Shown: positions 7,728-17,376 of the stretch, one piece after another | Layout of the letters: every line of letters begins with the position of its first letter | Position numbering within the stretch: position 1 is the first letter of the stretch | Assembly (NCBI GenBank): GCA_945787635.1 | Contig: CALZIK010000071.1 | Span: 18,738-82,737, forward strand | Direction: 5' to 3' | DNA: 64,000 nt | Source of the DNA: Thermoanaerobaculia bacterium | GTDB lineage: Bacteria; Acidobacteriota; Thermoanaerobaculia; Multivoradales; JAHEKO01 | Position numbers and translations under genes: made by a program | The notes under the pieces: generated by a model | Databases searched by the model: none | What the model was told of the DNA's origin: nothing | Seen by the model: the letters and a program-made list of their open reading frames with translations, nothing else

Positions 7728-9191
7728 ATGCGCGCATCGGAGCTCATTCGCGGACTGCCGATCGAAGCCCGCGATGTGGACTTCGAGGTCACGGGCTTGA
7801 TGCACGACTCTCGTCGGGTCAAGGCCGGCGATCTCTTCGTCGCGCTGGTCGGAGAACGTTTCGACGGGCGCGCGTTCGTCGGCGAAGCGCGCGAGCGCGG
7901 CGCCGTGGGAGTGCTCTCCGTCGGAGAGGCCCCGGCGGGCTTCGAGGGCCCGTGGCTGCGCACCGGCGATCCCCGGGCGATGATGGCTCCGCTCTCGGCG
8001 CGACTCCACGAGCATCCCGATCGCCGGCTCCTGATGGTCGGGGTGACCGGCACCAACGGCAAGTCAACGGTCTGCGCGCTGGTGGCCTCGATCCTCTCGC
8101 ATGCCAAGCTGCCCGCCGCGACGATCGGCACGCTCGGCTTTCAGTTCGGTGAGCTCTCGGCGAGCTCGCCGCGAACCACGCCGGAGGCGACCGACCTCTA
8201 TCCGCTGCTCACCCGGGTGATCGAGGACGGCGGCCGGGCCGCGGTGATGGAAGTGTCCTCGCATGCCCTGGCTCTCGAGCGGGCGACGAGCCTCGAGTTC
8301 GACGTCGCGGTGTTCACCAACCTGTCTCGCGACCACTTCGATTTTCACCGCGGTTTCGAGGACTACTTCGCAGCCAAGCGCAGGCTGTTTGCGCAGCTGA
8401 AGCCGGCAGGGCGCGCGGTGGTCAATCTGGACGACCCCTACGGACGCGAGCTGCGCGATCAAATCACTCGCGAGGGACGCGAGGTGCTGACTTTTGGCGA
8501 AGGTTCGGGAGCGGACGTTTCGGTGATCGAGGCCGGGCTGTCGATCGATCGAACCACGGCGCGGTTGCAGACGCCCAGGGGCGAGCTGGCGCTGTCGTCA
8601 TCGCTGCGCGGGCGATTCAATCTGCTCAACGTGCTGGCCGCCGTGGCGGTGGGGGAGGCCCTGGCGCTAGCCCCAAAGAGCATCGGCGCGGGAATCGAGG
8701 CGTTGGGACCGGTCGTCGGCCGCCTCGAGCCGGTCGACTGCGGCCAGCCGTTTCCAGCGTTCATCGACTATGCGCACACCGACGCTGCTCTGAGGGCAAG
8801 CCTGGGCTCGCTTCGCGAGATCGCGAGCGGACGAAAAATCGTTTGCGTTTTCGGCTGTGGCGGAGATCGCGATCCCGGCAAGCGAGCTCTCATGGGTCAG
8901 GTGGTGGGTGAGCTGGCCGACTTGCCGATCGTCACCTCCGATAATCCTCGGCGCGAGGATCCGATGCAGATCATCGCGGCGGTCAAGGAGGGCCTGGAGC
9001 GAAGCGGCAACCAGGCGTACCGGGTCGTCCCCGACCGGCGCGAAGCGATCCGCCGCGCGGTGTCGGTGGCAGACGAGGGCTGGGTGGTTCTCGTGGCCGG
9101 CAAGGGACACGAGCAGGGACAGGAAGTGGGAAGCGAAGTCCGGCAGCTTTCCGATCACCAGGAACTGAAGCGCGCCTTGGAGGCCAAGTAG
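7728..9191 (+). CDS. murE: UDP-MurNAc-L-Ala-D-Glu:meso-diaminopimelate ligase MurE
   Basis: ATP-dependent cytoplasmic ligase adding the third stem-peptide residue. I chose the ATG at 7728 because MRASELIRGL matches the family start. A TTG at 7710 overlapping the ftsI stop is a possible alternative. The product is 487 residues. The ATP loop is GVTGTNGKST at 106-115, and EVSSHAL follows in the central domain. The DNPR motif at 405-408 is the meso-DAP selectivity signature, which argues for DAP-type rather than lysine-type peptidoglycan. The next gene is mraY, not murF, which normally sits here. Confidence 0.96.
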   Translation: MRASELIRGLPIEARDVDFEVTGLMHDSRRVKAGDLFVALVGERFDGRAFVGEARERGAVGVLSVGEAPAGFEGPWLRTGDPRAMMAPLSARLHEHPDRRLLMVGVTGTNGKSTVCALVASILSHAKLPAATIGTLGFQFGELSASSPRTTPEATDLYPLLTRVIEDGGRAAVMEVSSHALALERATSLEFDVAVFTNLSRDHFDFHRGFEDYFAAKRRLFAQLKPAGRAVVNLDDPYGRELRDQITREGREVLTFGEGSGADVSVIEAGLSIDRTTARLQTPRGELALSSSLRGRFNLLNVLAAVAVGEALALAPKSIGAGIEALGPVVGRLEPVDCGQPFPAFIDYAHTDAALRASLGSLREIASGRKIVCVFGCGGDRDPGKRALMGQVVGELADLPIVTSDNPRREDPMQIIAAVKEGLERSGNQAYRVVPDRREAIRRAVSVADEGWVVLVAGKGHEQGQEVGSEVRQLSDHQELKRALEAK

Positions 9192-9193
9192 AC

Positions 9194-10279
9194 GTGCTCT
9201 ACCACCTTCTGTTTCCGCTGAGCGATCGGTTCGCGGCTTTCAACGTCTTTCGATACATCACCTTCCGATCTGCGGGAGCTGTGGTCACCGCGGTGCTGCT
9301 TTCACTGCTGCTCGGCCCTTGGTTCATTCGCAAGCTTCAGGGCCTGTCGATCGGGCAGAGCATTCGCGCCGAGGGACCCGAGCGGCACCACGCGAAGGCC
9401 GGGACCCCCACAATGGGCGGCTTGCTGATCTTGTTCGCGGTTACGGTTTCAACTTTGCTGTGGGCAAAGCTCGACGATCCGCTGATCTGGCTGACGCTCG
9501 GAGTCACGTTGTCGTTCGGGGCGATCGGCTTCACCGACGACTGGCTCAAGATCCGGAGGCGCAAGAACCTCGGCCTCAACGCCGCGACCAAGTTCGCGCT
9601 GCAGCTCGTCGTCGCCGGAACCGCGGCGACGGTCATTCTGTCGCTCCCCGACGAGTTCGCGGTGGCCTCGACGGTCGTGTTGCCTTTCTTCAAGACGGCG
9701 GTGATCGACATCGGCTGGCTCTACGTTCCCTTTGTCGCCCTGCTGCTCGCGGGCGCGTCGAACGCGGTCAATCTGACCGACGGTCTCGACGGGCTGGCGA
9801 TCGGCGCGGTTTTGATCGCAGCGGCGACCTACGGCATCTTCAGCTACGTGGCCGGCAACGCGGTCGTGGCCGGCTATCTCCAAGTGCCGTTCGTCGGCGG
9901 CGTCGGCGAGGTCGCGGTTTTTTGCAGCGCGCTGGTGGGCGCGAGCATCGGATTTCTCTGGTTCAACGCCCACCCGGCCGAGATCTTCATGGGCGATGTC
10001 GGGTCCCTGGCGCTCGGCGGCGCGATCGGCACGGTGGCGGTGCTGTCCAAGCAGGAGATCGTTCTGGTCCTGGTGGGAGGGCTGTTCGTGCTGGAGGCCC
10101 TGTCGGTGATCATTCAGGTCTCGTCGTTCAAGCTGACCGGAAAGCGCGTCTTTCGAATGGCGCCGATTCATCATCACTTCGAGCTCAGTGGATGGTCAGA
10201 GCCGAAGATCATCGTGCGGTTCTGGATTCTCGCGTTTCTGTTTTCACTCGTTGGCCTCTCGACCCTGAAGCTACGATGA
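9194..10279 (+). CDS. mraY: Phospho-N-acetylmuramoyl-pentapeptide transferase MraY
   Basis: Integral membrane enzyme that transfers phospho-MurNAc-pentapeptide to undecaprenyl phosphate to make lipid I. It has 361 residues, about ten hydrophobic segments and the standard length. Conserved motifs are HAKAGTPTMGG at 66-76, NLTDGLDGLA at 193-202 with the catalytic aspartates, FMGDVGSLALGG, and the HHHFELSGW loop near the C-terminus. The GTG start lies two bases after the murE stop, and the stop overlaps the murD ATG (ATGA). Confidence 0.97.
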   Translation: MLYHLLFPLSDRFAAFNVFRYITFRSAGAVVTAVLLSLLLGPWFIRKLQGLSIGQSIRAEGPERHHAKAGTPTMGGLLILFAVTVSTLLWAKLDDPLIWLTLGVTLSFGAIGFTDDWLKIRRRKNLGLNAATKFALQLVVAGTAATVILSLPDEFAVASTVVLPFFKTAVIDIGWLYVPFVALLLAGASNAVNLTDGLDGLAIGAVLIAAATYGIFSYVAGNAVVAGYLQVPFVGGVGEVAVFCSALVGASIGFLWFNAHPAEIFMGDVGSLALGGAIGTVAVLSKQEIVLVLVGGLFVLEALSVIIQVSSFKLTGKRVFRMAPIHHHFELSGWSEPKIIVRFWILAFLFSLVGLSTLKLR

Positions 10280-11688
10280 CCTTCGAGCACCAGCAACGCA
10301 CACTGAACCGGGTTCTGGTCTACGGCCTGGGGTCTTCAGGCATCGCAGCCGTCGGTCTGTTGAGGAGCCGGGGCGTTGCCGTCCTCGGTGTTGACCGGCG
10401 TCGTCAAGAAGAGATCGATCTCGCCGCCCTGGCCGGCCCCGGCGGCGAGATCGGAGTCGAGCTGGCGCTCGGCAGCGAACCGGTCGATCTGCCGCCCGAC
10501 ATCGACGCGGTGGTGGTCAGCCCCGGCGTGTCGCTCGATCGCCCACTGCTCGTCGACGCGGGCGACAAGGGTGTTCCGATCCTGGCCGAGGTGGAGCTCG
10601 CGTTTCCCCTTCTCAACGGCCCGGTGGTGGGTATCACCGGCAGCAACGGCAAGAGCACGACCACCGCGATGACCGGGGCGTTGCTGCGGGCCGCGGGCTT
10701 CGAGGTCGAGGTCTGCGGCAACATCGGAGTGCCTCTGGCCTCCGTGGTCGACGGCCCCGGCGGCAGGATCTTCGTGGTCGAGCTGTCGAGCTTCCAGCTC
10801 GAAACGGTGGCGACCTTCCGGCCACGGGCGGCAGCTCTGCTCAATATTTCCCCGGATCACCTGGACCGTCACAAGAACATGGCCGGCTACGTGGCCGCAA
10901 AGACCAACCTCTTTGCCCGCCAGGCGCGTGAAGACTGCGCGGTGCTCAACGCCGATGACCCTCTGGTGAGAGAGGTCGGGACGCGCGCTCGCAAGAGGTT
11001 CTTCTCGCGGCTCGGGAAGGTCGAGGATGGCTGCCACCTCGACGGCGACCGGGTCGTTGAAATCGATCCCGTCGAGGGTTCAACCGAGCTCTTCAAGCGG
11101 TCCGATGTCGCGCAGCAAGGCGAGCACAATCTCGAGAATGCCATGGCCGCGGCCCTTCTGGCGCGGGCGATGGGTGCGGCGCCGGCCGGATTCAGCGCAG
11201 CGCTGGCGAGGTTCGAGGGGCTTTCCCACCGGATGGAAACCGTCGCGCTTCTCGACGGCGTGCAGTGGATTGACGATTCCAAGGGCACCAACGTGAGCGC
11301 GGTTTTAAAGTCGCTCGGCTCGTTGCCCGACGGAAGCGTGCATCTGATTCTCGGCGGTCGCGGCAAGGGCGAGAGCTTCGAGCCGCTCACTGAACTGGTG
11401 GCGCGCAAAGCCCGCCGGGTCTATCTGATCGGCGAGGCTTCGGGAGAGCTTTCACGGACGCTCGACGGCGCCGTCCTCGAAGAGGTCGGGGATCTGGAGG
11501 AGGCCGTCACGCGAGCTGCTCGCGAAGCGAGCGACGGCGAGTCCGTGCTGCTCTCGCCGGCCTGCACCAGCTTCGATCAGTACGCGAACTTCGCCGCGCG
11601 CGGCGATCACTTCAAGCGCCTGGTGCTGGCGCTGGTCGCGGCCAAGGCCCGCTCGAGCGGCGGCTCGACTGGAGCATCGGATGGCTAA
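10276..11688 (+). CDS. murD: UDP-MurNAc-L-alanine:D-glutamate ligase MurD
   Basis: Adds D-Glu to UDP-MurNAc-L-Ala in the cytoplasm. The start is the ATG at 10276, overlapping the mraY stop; the longer open frame upstream is a shadow of mraY. The 470-residue product has an N-terminal UDP-binding Rossmann fold (VYGLGSSGIAAVGLLRSRG). The ATP loop is GITGSNGKSTTTAM, the central domain has VVELSSFQLE and NISPDHLDRH, and the C-terminal ligase domain has DDSKGTNVSAV and LILGGRGKG. It overlaps ftsW by eight bases. Confidence 0.96.
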   Translation: MTFEHQQRTLNRVLVYGLGSSGIAAVGLLRSRGVAVLGVDRRRQEEIDLAALAGPGGEIGVELALGSEPVDLPPDIDAVVVSPGVSLDRPLLVDAGDKGVPILAEVELAFPLLNGPVVGITGSNGKSTTTAMTGALLRAAGFEVEVCGNIGVPLASVVDGPGGRIFVVELSSFQLETVATFRPRAAALLNISPDHLDRHKNMAGYVAAKTNLFARQAREDCAVLNADDPLVREVGTRARKRFFSRLGKVEDGCHLDGDRVVEIDPVEGSTELFKRSDVAQQGEHNLENAMAAALLARAMGAAPAGFSAALARFEGLSHRMETVALLDGVQWIDDSKGTNVSAVLKSLGSLPDGSVHLILGGRGKGESFEPLTELVARKARRVYLIGEASGELSRTLDGAVLEEVGDLEEAVTRAAREASDGESVLLSPACTSFDQYANFAARGDHFKRLVLALVAAKARSSGGSTGASDG

Positions 11689-12766
11689 GAAGCTTGCATT
11701 CGACGCCGTGCTTTTCACGACGATCCTGATCCTGGTGGTCTTTGGCCTGACGATCGTCTATTCGGCGAGCGCGGCGACCGCCAAGAGCGATCAGGGATCG
11801 GAGGCCGCCTTGATGATGAAGCAGGCGTTCGCCGCCGCCGTCGGCGTGGTCGCGATGTGGCTCCTGATGCACTTCGACTATCAGCTCTTCGGTCGCAAGA
11901 GGGTGATCTGGAGCCTGTTTGCGATCACCGCGACTCTGCTCGGCCTGGCACTTATGGCGCCGGCCCTCAACAACACGAATCGTTGGTTGGTTGTCGCCGG
12001 CATGTCGTTTCAGCCGTCGGAGCTGGCGAAGTTCGCCGTCGTGCCTCTGGTGGCCTACCAGCTGGCCAAGACCGACACCTTGCGAGAGAACCGCCGGTTC
12101 GTGGTGCCGGCGATGTTGACCGCGGGCACGCTGGCAGTTCTGGTTCTGCTGGGTCGCGACCTCGGGACCGCCGCCATCCTGGTCGCCACGACGGCGCTCT
12201 TGTTCTTTCTTGCCGGCCTGCCGCTATGGCGGATCCTGGCTGCCGCGGGCCTTGTGGTGCCGGTGATCGTCGCTTCGATCGTCTTCGAGCCCTACCGGCG
12301 CGCGAGGTGGCTGGCGTTTCTCGACCCGGAGGCGGACCCCTTGGGCTCGGGCTTTCAGGCGCTGCAGTCGCTGATCGCCGTCGGCTCGGGTGGCTCCTTC
12401 GGTCTCGGGCTGGGGCAGGGCGTCCAGAAGCTCCATTTCCTGCCCTATCCCCACTCGGATTTCGTGTTCTCGATCATCGCCGAGGAGCTCGGTCTGGTTG
12501 GATGCCTGTTTCTGGTCGCTCTGTTCGGTGTTCTGCTCTGGCGGGGCGCGCGAGCCGGCCGCCGGGCGCCGGATCCGCTCGGTCGCTATCTGGCCTGGGG
12601 TCTGACCGGCGGCCTCTGCCTTCAAGCGGCGATCCACGTCAGCGTGGCGCTGGCTCTCCTGCCGGCCACTGGAATCACCCTGCCCTTCGTCTCCTACGGC
12701 GGCTCCTCACTGGTGCTGAGCTTGGCCTCCTGCGGAGTCATTCTGAACGTGTCTCAGCATGGATGA
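11681..12766 (+). CDS. ftsW: Septal peptidoglycan glycosyltransferase FtsW (SEDS family)
   Basis: Polytopic SEDS protein that polymerises lipid II at the septum together with FtsI. It has 361 residues and about ten transmembrane segments. SEDS signatures include VYSASAATA near the N-terminus, MSFQPSELAKFA (carrying a conserved Pro-Ser-Glu), GRDLGTAAIL, HSDFVFSIIAEELG and the terminal LPFVSYGGSSL. The ATG lies within the end of murD (eight-base overlap) and the gene overlaps murG by eight bases. Its position between murD and murG favours FtsW over RodA. Confidence 0.96.
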   Translation: MAKKLAFDAVLFTTILILVVFGLTIVYSASAATAKSDQGSEAALMMKQAFAAAVGVVAMWLLMHFDYQLFGRKRVIWSLFAITATLLGLALMAPALNNTNRWLVVAGMSFQPSELAKFAVVPLVAYQLAKTDTLRENRRFVVPAMLTAGTLAVLVLLGRDLGTAAILVATTALLFFLAGLPLWRILAAAGLVVPVIVASIVFEPYRRARWLAFLDPEADPLGSGFQALQSLIAVGSGGSFGLGLGQGVQKLHFLPYPHSDFVFSIIAEELGLVGCLFLVALFGVLLWRGARAGRRAPDPLGRYLAWGLTGGLCLQAAIHVSVALALLPATGITLPFVSYGGSSLVLSLASCGVILNVSQHG

Positions 12767-13877
12767 TGAGGGTCAACGTGAGCAACCGGCAGCGGTTCAT
12801 GTCCTCATGGCTGGAGGGGGCACCGCCGGACATGTTTTTCCGGCGCTTGCCGTGGCCGCCGAGCTCGACCGCAGGGGGCACAAGGTGAGCTGGGCCGGCC
12901 GATCGGACAGCATGGAAGAGAACCTGGTCGTGGCGGCCGGCCTCGAGTTTCACGAGCTGGGGGCACGGCCCTGGGTCGGCAAGGGCGTCGTTGCCAAGGC
13001 CGCAGCGGCCGCGACCCTGGGCTGGTCGAGCCTTCGCGGAAGAAGCCTCGTGCGCCGGCTCGCCGCCGACGCGGTCCTGGGCACCGGAGGCTACGTTTCG
13101 GCGCCCGCCCTGCTCGGCGCTCGACTCGCCGGGCGACCGGCGTTCCTCTTCGAGCCCAATGCCCAGGCCGGATCCGCCAACCGGCTGATGGCACGCTGGT
13201 CGACCTCGGCGTTCATCGCGCACGAGGCCACCGCGCGGCAGTTGGCCTGCCCGGCCGAGGTCACTGGAATTCCGGTCCGCTCGCAGTTTCACTCGATTGG
13301 CCCGCTGCCGGAAGGACGACCGCATCTGCTGGTCCTCGGAGGCAGCCAGGGGGCGCGACAGATCAACGAGCTGATGCCCGCGATCGTGGAGCGCCTGATC
13401 GCCGAGCTGCCGGACTTGACGGTCACCCACCAGGCGGGCGGTGTTCATGTCGATGCGGTCGAGTCCGGCTATCGAGCGCTGGGCTCGATTGCGACTACCG
13501 GCGGCCCGGTGTCGGTCGTGCCCTTCATCGATGGCGTCGCGGCCGCCATGGCGGCCGCCCACCTGGTGGTGTCGCGGGCGGGGGCTCTGGCCACCGCCGA
13601 GCTGGCGGCCGCCGGACGACCGGCGATTCTGGTCCCTCTCACCGCGGCCGGAGCGGGTCATCAGCGGTTCAACGCCGAGCGGATGGAGATCGAGGGAGCC
13701 GCGCTGGCTCTTTCGGGGGACCGCCTCGACGGCGACCGCCTCGGAGACGCGATCCTCACGCTACTGCGGGATCGCCCGAGGCTCGAGGCGATGTCGTCGT
13801 CGGCGAGGGCGCTGGCGAATCCGAACGCCGCCGCCCGCATCGCGGAAGTACTGGCCACCGCCGGAGGTCGACGCTGA
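12759..13877 (+). CDS. murG: UDP-GlcNAc:lipid I N-acetylglucosaminyltransferase MurG
   Basis: Peripheral membrane GT-B glycosyltransferase converting lipid I to lipid II. The 372-residue product has the N-terminal glycine loop GGGTAGH at 19-25 and GTGGYVSAPALLGA. In the donor-binding half are LVLGGSQGARQIN, the HQAG element and SRAGALATAELAAAGRPAILVP. The N-terminus of about 12 residues before HVLMAGG is slightly long, so a later start is possible. The ATG overlaps the ftsW end by eight bases and the stop shares one base with the murC ATG (TGATG). Confidence 0.96.
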   Translation: MDDEGQREQPAAVHVLMAGGGTAGHVFPALAVAAELDRRGHKVSWAGRSDSMEENLVVAAGLEFHELGARPWVGKGVVAKAAAAATLGWSSLRGRSLVRRLAADAVLGTGGYVSAPALLGARLAGRPAFLFEPNAQAGSANRLMARWSTSAFIAHEATARQLACPAEVTGIPVRSQFHSIGPLPEGRPHLLVLGGSQGARQINELMPAIVERLIAELPDLTVTHQAGGVHVDAVESGYRALGSIATTGGPVSVVPFIDGVAAAMAAAHLVVSRAGALATAELAAAGRPAILVPLTAAGAGHQRFNAERMEIEGAALALSGDRLDGDRLGDAILTLLRDRPRLEAMSSSARALANPNAAARIAEVLATAGGRR

Positions 13878-15274
13878 TGTTTCGCCAGTTCGCGGACTTG
13901 AAGAGCGTTCACTTCATCGGCATCGGTGGCGCCGGCATGAGCGGCATCGCCGAAGTGCTGGTCGACTATGAGTTGACCGTCTCGGGTTGCGACCTGCACG
14001 ACAGTGAAGCCACGCGGCGGCTCGCGAAGCTGGGCGTGGCGGTCGAGGTCGGCCATTCTCCCGCGCACCTCGAGAATGTCGATCTGGTGGTTGTGTCGTC
14101 GGCGGTCGACGAAAGCAATGTCGAGGTTCGCGGCGCGCGCGAGCGGGGCGTCACCGTCGTCCGGAGAGCGGAGATGCTGGCCGAGCTCATGCGGCTCAAG
14201 TACGGGATCGCGATAGCCGGCACCCATGGCAAGACCACGACGACGTCGCTGGTGGGAACGCTCCTGACCGAGGCCGGTCTCGACCCGACGGTAATCGTCG
14301 GCGGTCGTCTACGAGTCTCGGGTACCGGCGCGCGCCTCGGGCGCAGTGAATATCTGGTTGCCGAGGCCGACGAGTTCGATCGCAGCTTTCTGCGCCTCCA
14401 GCCGGTCCTGGCGGTGGTGACTTCGATCGACGCCGACCATCTCGATACCTACGGCGATCTCGACGAGATCTGCAACGCCTTCGTCGAGTTCGCGTCCAAG
14501 GTGCCCTTCTTCGGAGAGTTGATCGTCTGCCTGGACGACCCCAATGTCCGCAAGGTGTTGCCGCGGTTGAGCGATCGGCGAACGCTGACCTACGGGTTCT
14601 CGCCACACGCGGACTTGTCCGCGCGGGACGTTCGGCAGGGCGACGGCGCAACCACCTTCGTGGTTCACTCCGCGGCCGAGGGGACGCTCGGAGAGTTGAG
14701 GATTCCACTCCCGGGAAGGCACAACGTTCAGAACGCCCTGGCCGCGGTCGCCGTGGGCAGGGCGGTCGGGCTCGACTTCGACGCCATCGTATCGGCGCTC
14801 GAGAGCTTTTCCGGTGTCCATCGCAGGTTCGAGCGGCTTGGCAGCTGGAGGGGAGCGGAGGTGGTTGACGACTACGCCCACCATCCCACCGAGGTGGCCG
14901 CGACCCTCGAGGCGGCTCGTGCGACGTTTTCCGGTCGGCGGCTTCATGTCGTTTTTCAGCCTCATCTCTACAGCCGCACGCGCGAGCAAGCCGAGGCCTT
15001 CGGTCTGGCGCTAATGGCGGCGGACCATGCGATCGTCACCGAGATCTATGCCTCTCGGGAAGCGCCGATCGAAGGAGTGACCAGCCAGCTGGTCAGCGAT
15101 GCCGCGAGACGGAGTGGCCACCAACGGGTCGAGGACGCGGTGGACTTCGTCGAGGCCCGCGCGCTGCTGGAGGCATCGGTCGAGGCCGGAGATGTGGTCA
15201 TAACGATGGGAGCGGGCGACGTGGTTCGGTTGGCTGCCGAACTCGCCGCCGGAGACGCCGAGGAGGTCTCGTGA
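13877..15274 (+). CDS. murC: UDP-N-acetylmuramate:L-alanine ligase MurC
   Basis: First amino-acid-adding ligase of the stem peptide. It has 465 residues. The N-terminal UDP-sugar-binding motif is HFIGIGGAGMSGIAEVL. The ATP loop GTHGKTTTTS lies at 115-124. EADEFDRSFL and DDYAHHPTEV mark the central and C-terminal domains. In many Gram-negatives murC is followed by murB and/or ddl before ftsQ. Here ftsQ follows directly, with a GTGA overlap. Confidence 0.97.
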   Translation: MFRQFADLKSVHFIGIGGAGMSGIAEVLVDYELTVSGCDLHDSEATRRLAKLGVAVEVGHSPAHLENVDLVVVSSAVDESNVEVRGARERGVTVVRRAEMLAELMRLKYGIAIAGTHGKTTTTSLVGTLLTEAGLDPTVIVGGRLRVSGTGARLGRSEYLVAEADEFDRSFLRLQPVLAVVTSIDADHLDTYGDLDEICNAFVEFASKVPFFGELIVCLDDPNVRKVLPRLSDRRTLTYGFSPHADLSARDVRQGDGATTFVVHSAAEGTLGELRIPLPGRHNVQNALAAVAVGRAVGLDFDAIVSALESFSGVHRRFERLGSWRGAEVVDDYAHHPTEVAATLEAARATFSGRRLHVVFQPHLYSRTREQAEAFGLALMAADHAIVTEIYASREAPIEGVTSQLVSDAARRSGHQRVEDAVDFVEARALLEASVEAGDVVITMGAGDVVRLAAELAAGDAEEVS

Positions 15275-16116
15275 GCGATCACCAGCGGATGGCGCCTCTC
15301 GATGCCCCAAAGCCCGAGCCGTTCCGGCGGCGTCAGTTCGTTGCGCCGCATCGGCGCCGCAAGCTGATCTTCCGCCTGATCAAGCCGTTCATGGCCGCGC
15401 TCGCGATCGTCGGTTTGCCGAGCGTCCTGGTCGGCTGGATTCTGCTTTCGGACCAATTCGCGGTCCGCGGGGTCAGCATCGTCGTGGGCGACAGGGTCTC
15501 GGCGGCCTGGGCCTCGGAGCGGTTGCGCGTTTTCGAGGGCCGAAACCTGCTCTCGGTGGGCGTCGACGAGGTCGAACGGACGCTCGGAGAGCATCCTTGG
15601 GTGGAGGGTGTCCGTATCGACCGGCGGCCGCCGAGCGAGCTCGAGGTGAAGATCCTCGAGAAGCACCCGGCGGCCCTCCTGGTTCAGGGCGAGACCCTGG
15701 TTTTCGTGGACCGGTCCGGGGGGGTGATCGGACCGTACGACCCGGGCGTCGACCCTGGAGATCTGGTCGTCCTCTCGATCCCCGAAGACCAATCGGATCT
15801 GGTGGTCGCGGGACTGGCGTTGATAGCCGAGTGGCGAGGTAAGGGACTACCTTGGATCGAAGGCCTCTCGGAGGTTCAGGCGCTGACCGCGACGGATTTC
15901 AAAGTGATCACGGCCGCGCTGCCTTGCCCGCTCTTTGTCTCCTCGGTCAACCTGGCCGACGGACTGGCTTCGCTGGTGCGGTACGGACCGCGGATCGAAC
16001 AAGAAATGACCCGGTTTCCCCAGGTTGGGGCGATCGATTTGAGATTCCACGGACGGATTGTCTTTCAACCCGCGGCGCCGGCGCCGCGTAACTTAGAGGG
16101 CGAAACGAATGCCTAA
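15271..16116 (+). CDS. ftsQ: Cell division protein FtsQ
   Basis: Bitopic divisome protein that links FtsL/FtsB and the late assembly steps. The 281-residue product has a basic cytoplasmic N-terminus (RRRQFVAPHRRRK) and one transmembrane helix at about 42-63. A periplasmic POTRA domain follows (FAVRGVSIVVGDRVSAAW, HPWVEGVRIDRRPPSELEVKILEKHPAAL), then the beta domain with LVFVDRSGGVI. The start is GTG, overlapping the murC stop. It ends eight bases inside the ftsA start region. Position and POTRA pattern make the call secure despite low family conservation. Confidence 0.92.
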   Translation: MSDHQRMAPLDAPKPEPFRRRQFVAPHRRRKLIFRLIKPFMAALAIVGLPSVLVGWILLSDQFAVRGVSIVVGDRVSAAWASERLRVFEGRNLLSVGVDEVERTLGEHPWVEGVRIDRRPPSELEVKILEKHPAALLVQGETLVFVDRSGGVIGPYDPGVDPGDLVVLSIPEDQSDLVVAGLALIAEWRGKGLPWIEGLSEVQALTATDFKVITAALPCPLFVSSVNLADGLASLVRYGPRIEQEMTRFPQVGAIDLRFHGRIVFQPAAPAPRNLEGETNA

Positions 16117-17347
16117 GCCAAACTCCCAAACCGTCGTAATCGACATCGGCTCGTCGAAAGTCGGCGTCCTGATTGGTCAAGTCAACGAGCACGGGTTCAT
16201 GGAGGTTGTCGGCAAAGGCCACGCTCCGAATCGCGGCACTCGTAAGGGTCATGTCGTTAACGTCGAGGCCACCGTCGAGGCTCTCAAGAAGGCCACCGAA
16301 GAGGCCGAGGTCATGGCGGGCGTCGAGGTCGAGCAGGCGTATGTCGGTATCGCCGGCACCGACACTCGTTGCGTCAACTCGCGAGGTATGGTTTCAGTGG
16401 CTCGCAAGAACCTCGAGATCAACCGGCTGGACATCGAGCGTTCCCTCGAAGCCGCACAGGCGGCCGCTCTGCCCTCGGACCGCGAGATCCTGCACGCGAT
16501 TCCGCGAGAGTTCATCGTTGACGAACAGGGCGGGATCGCCGATCCGATCGGCATGATGGGTTCACGACTCGAGGTGGCCGTGCACTTGGTTACTTGCAAT
16601 CGGACTCGCACCAAGACGCTTTTGACGTGCATCAACCGAGCCGGTATCGAGGCCATCGAGATGGTGTTCGAACCGCTCGCGACCGCCGAGGCGGCTTTGA
16701 CCCACGATGAGAGAGAGCTCGGCGTACTGCTGCTCGATATCGGCTCCGGAACTACCGAATATGCGTACTTCAGCGAGGGCGAAGTGCAGCATAGTGGCGT
16801 TCTGCCGGTCGGCTCTGGGCACTTTACGAACGATCTGGCTATGGTCTTGCGCACGCCCTTTGCCGAGGCCGAACAGATCAAGATCCGCTACGGGTGCTGT
16901 CTGGCCGGAATGCTCGGCGAGGAGCAGGGAATCTCGATCCCCGCGGTTGCGGGGGGGCCACCCCGAGTGGTTCCCAAAGCCGAGCTCTGCCAGATCCTGC
17001 AGCCGAGGGCCGAGGAGATTCTGTCGCTGGTGCGCGACGATCTGCTACGGGCCGGGGTAGAAAGCAATCTGCGCGGAGGAGTGGTGCTGACTGGCGGCGG
17101 CGCCCAGCTCGACGGCCTCCTGGAGATGGCCGAACAGATCTTCGACACCGGAGTACGCTACGGGCTGCCCCAGGGGCTCGGAGGTCTGGTGGACGTGATC
17201 AGCTCGCCGGTGTGGACCACGGCGTCGGGACTGCTGCTTTATGGCCAGGCATCGGAAATGAATCGGCTGCGCAAGTCGAATCGCAGGGAATCGTCCGTGC
17301 GATCGATGATGGGCAGCTTGAAAGAAATGTTTTCGGACTTACTCTGA
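16109..17347 (+). CDS. ftsA: Cell division protein FtsA
   Basis: Actin-like membrane tether of the Z-ring, 412 residues. Phosphate-1 motif TVVIDIGSSKVGVLIG, the FtsA-specific 1C subdomain (EQAYVGIAG through HAIPREFIVD), phosphate-2 LLLDIGSGTTEYA and the adenosine motif VVLTGGGAQLDGL are all present. The last residues (GSLKEMFSDLL) form a short amphipathic helix, as expected for the membrane-targeting sequence. It precedes ftsZ by 29 bases, the only clear gap in this part of the cluster. Confidence 0.96.
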   Translation: MPKPNSQTVVIDIGSSKVGVLIGQVNEHGFMEVVGKGHAPNRGTRKGHVVNVEATVEALKKATEEAEVMAGVEVEQAYVGIAGTDTRCVNSRGMVSVARKNLEINRLDIERSLEAAQAAALPSDREILHAIPREFIVDEQGGIADPIGMMGSRLEVAVHLVTCNRTRTKTLLTCINRAGIEAIEMVFEPLATAEAALTHDERELGVLLLDIGSGTTEYAYFSEGEVQHSGVLPVGSGHFTNDLAMVLRTPFAEAEQIKIRYGCCLAGMLGEEQGISIPAVAGGPPRVVPKAELCQILQPRAEEILSLVRDDLLRAGVESNLRGGVVLTGGGAQLDGLLEMAEQIFDTGVRYGLPQGLGGLVDVISSPVWTTASGLLLYGQASEMNRLRKSNRRESSVRSMMGSLKEMFSDLL

Positions 17348-17376
17348 GGTGATTCGATTTTTCAAAGGAGCTCGAC

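Noticed and set aside
11857..12888. A 343-residue plus-strand open frame over ftsW and murG.
   Set aside because: Out of frame with both conserved genes and of shadow-like Arg/Gly-rich composition.
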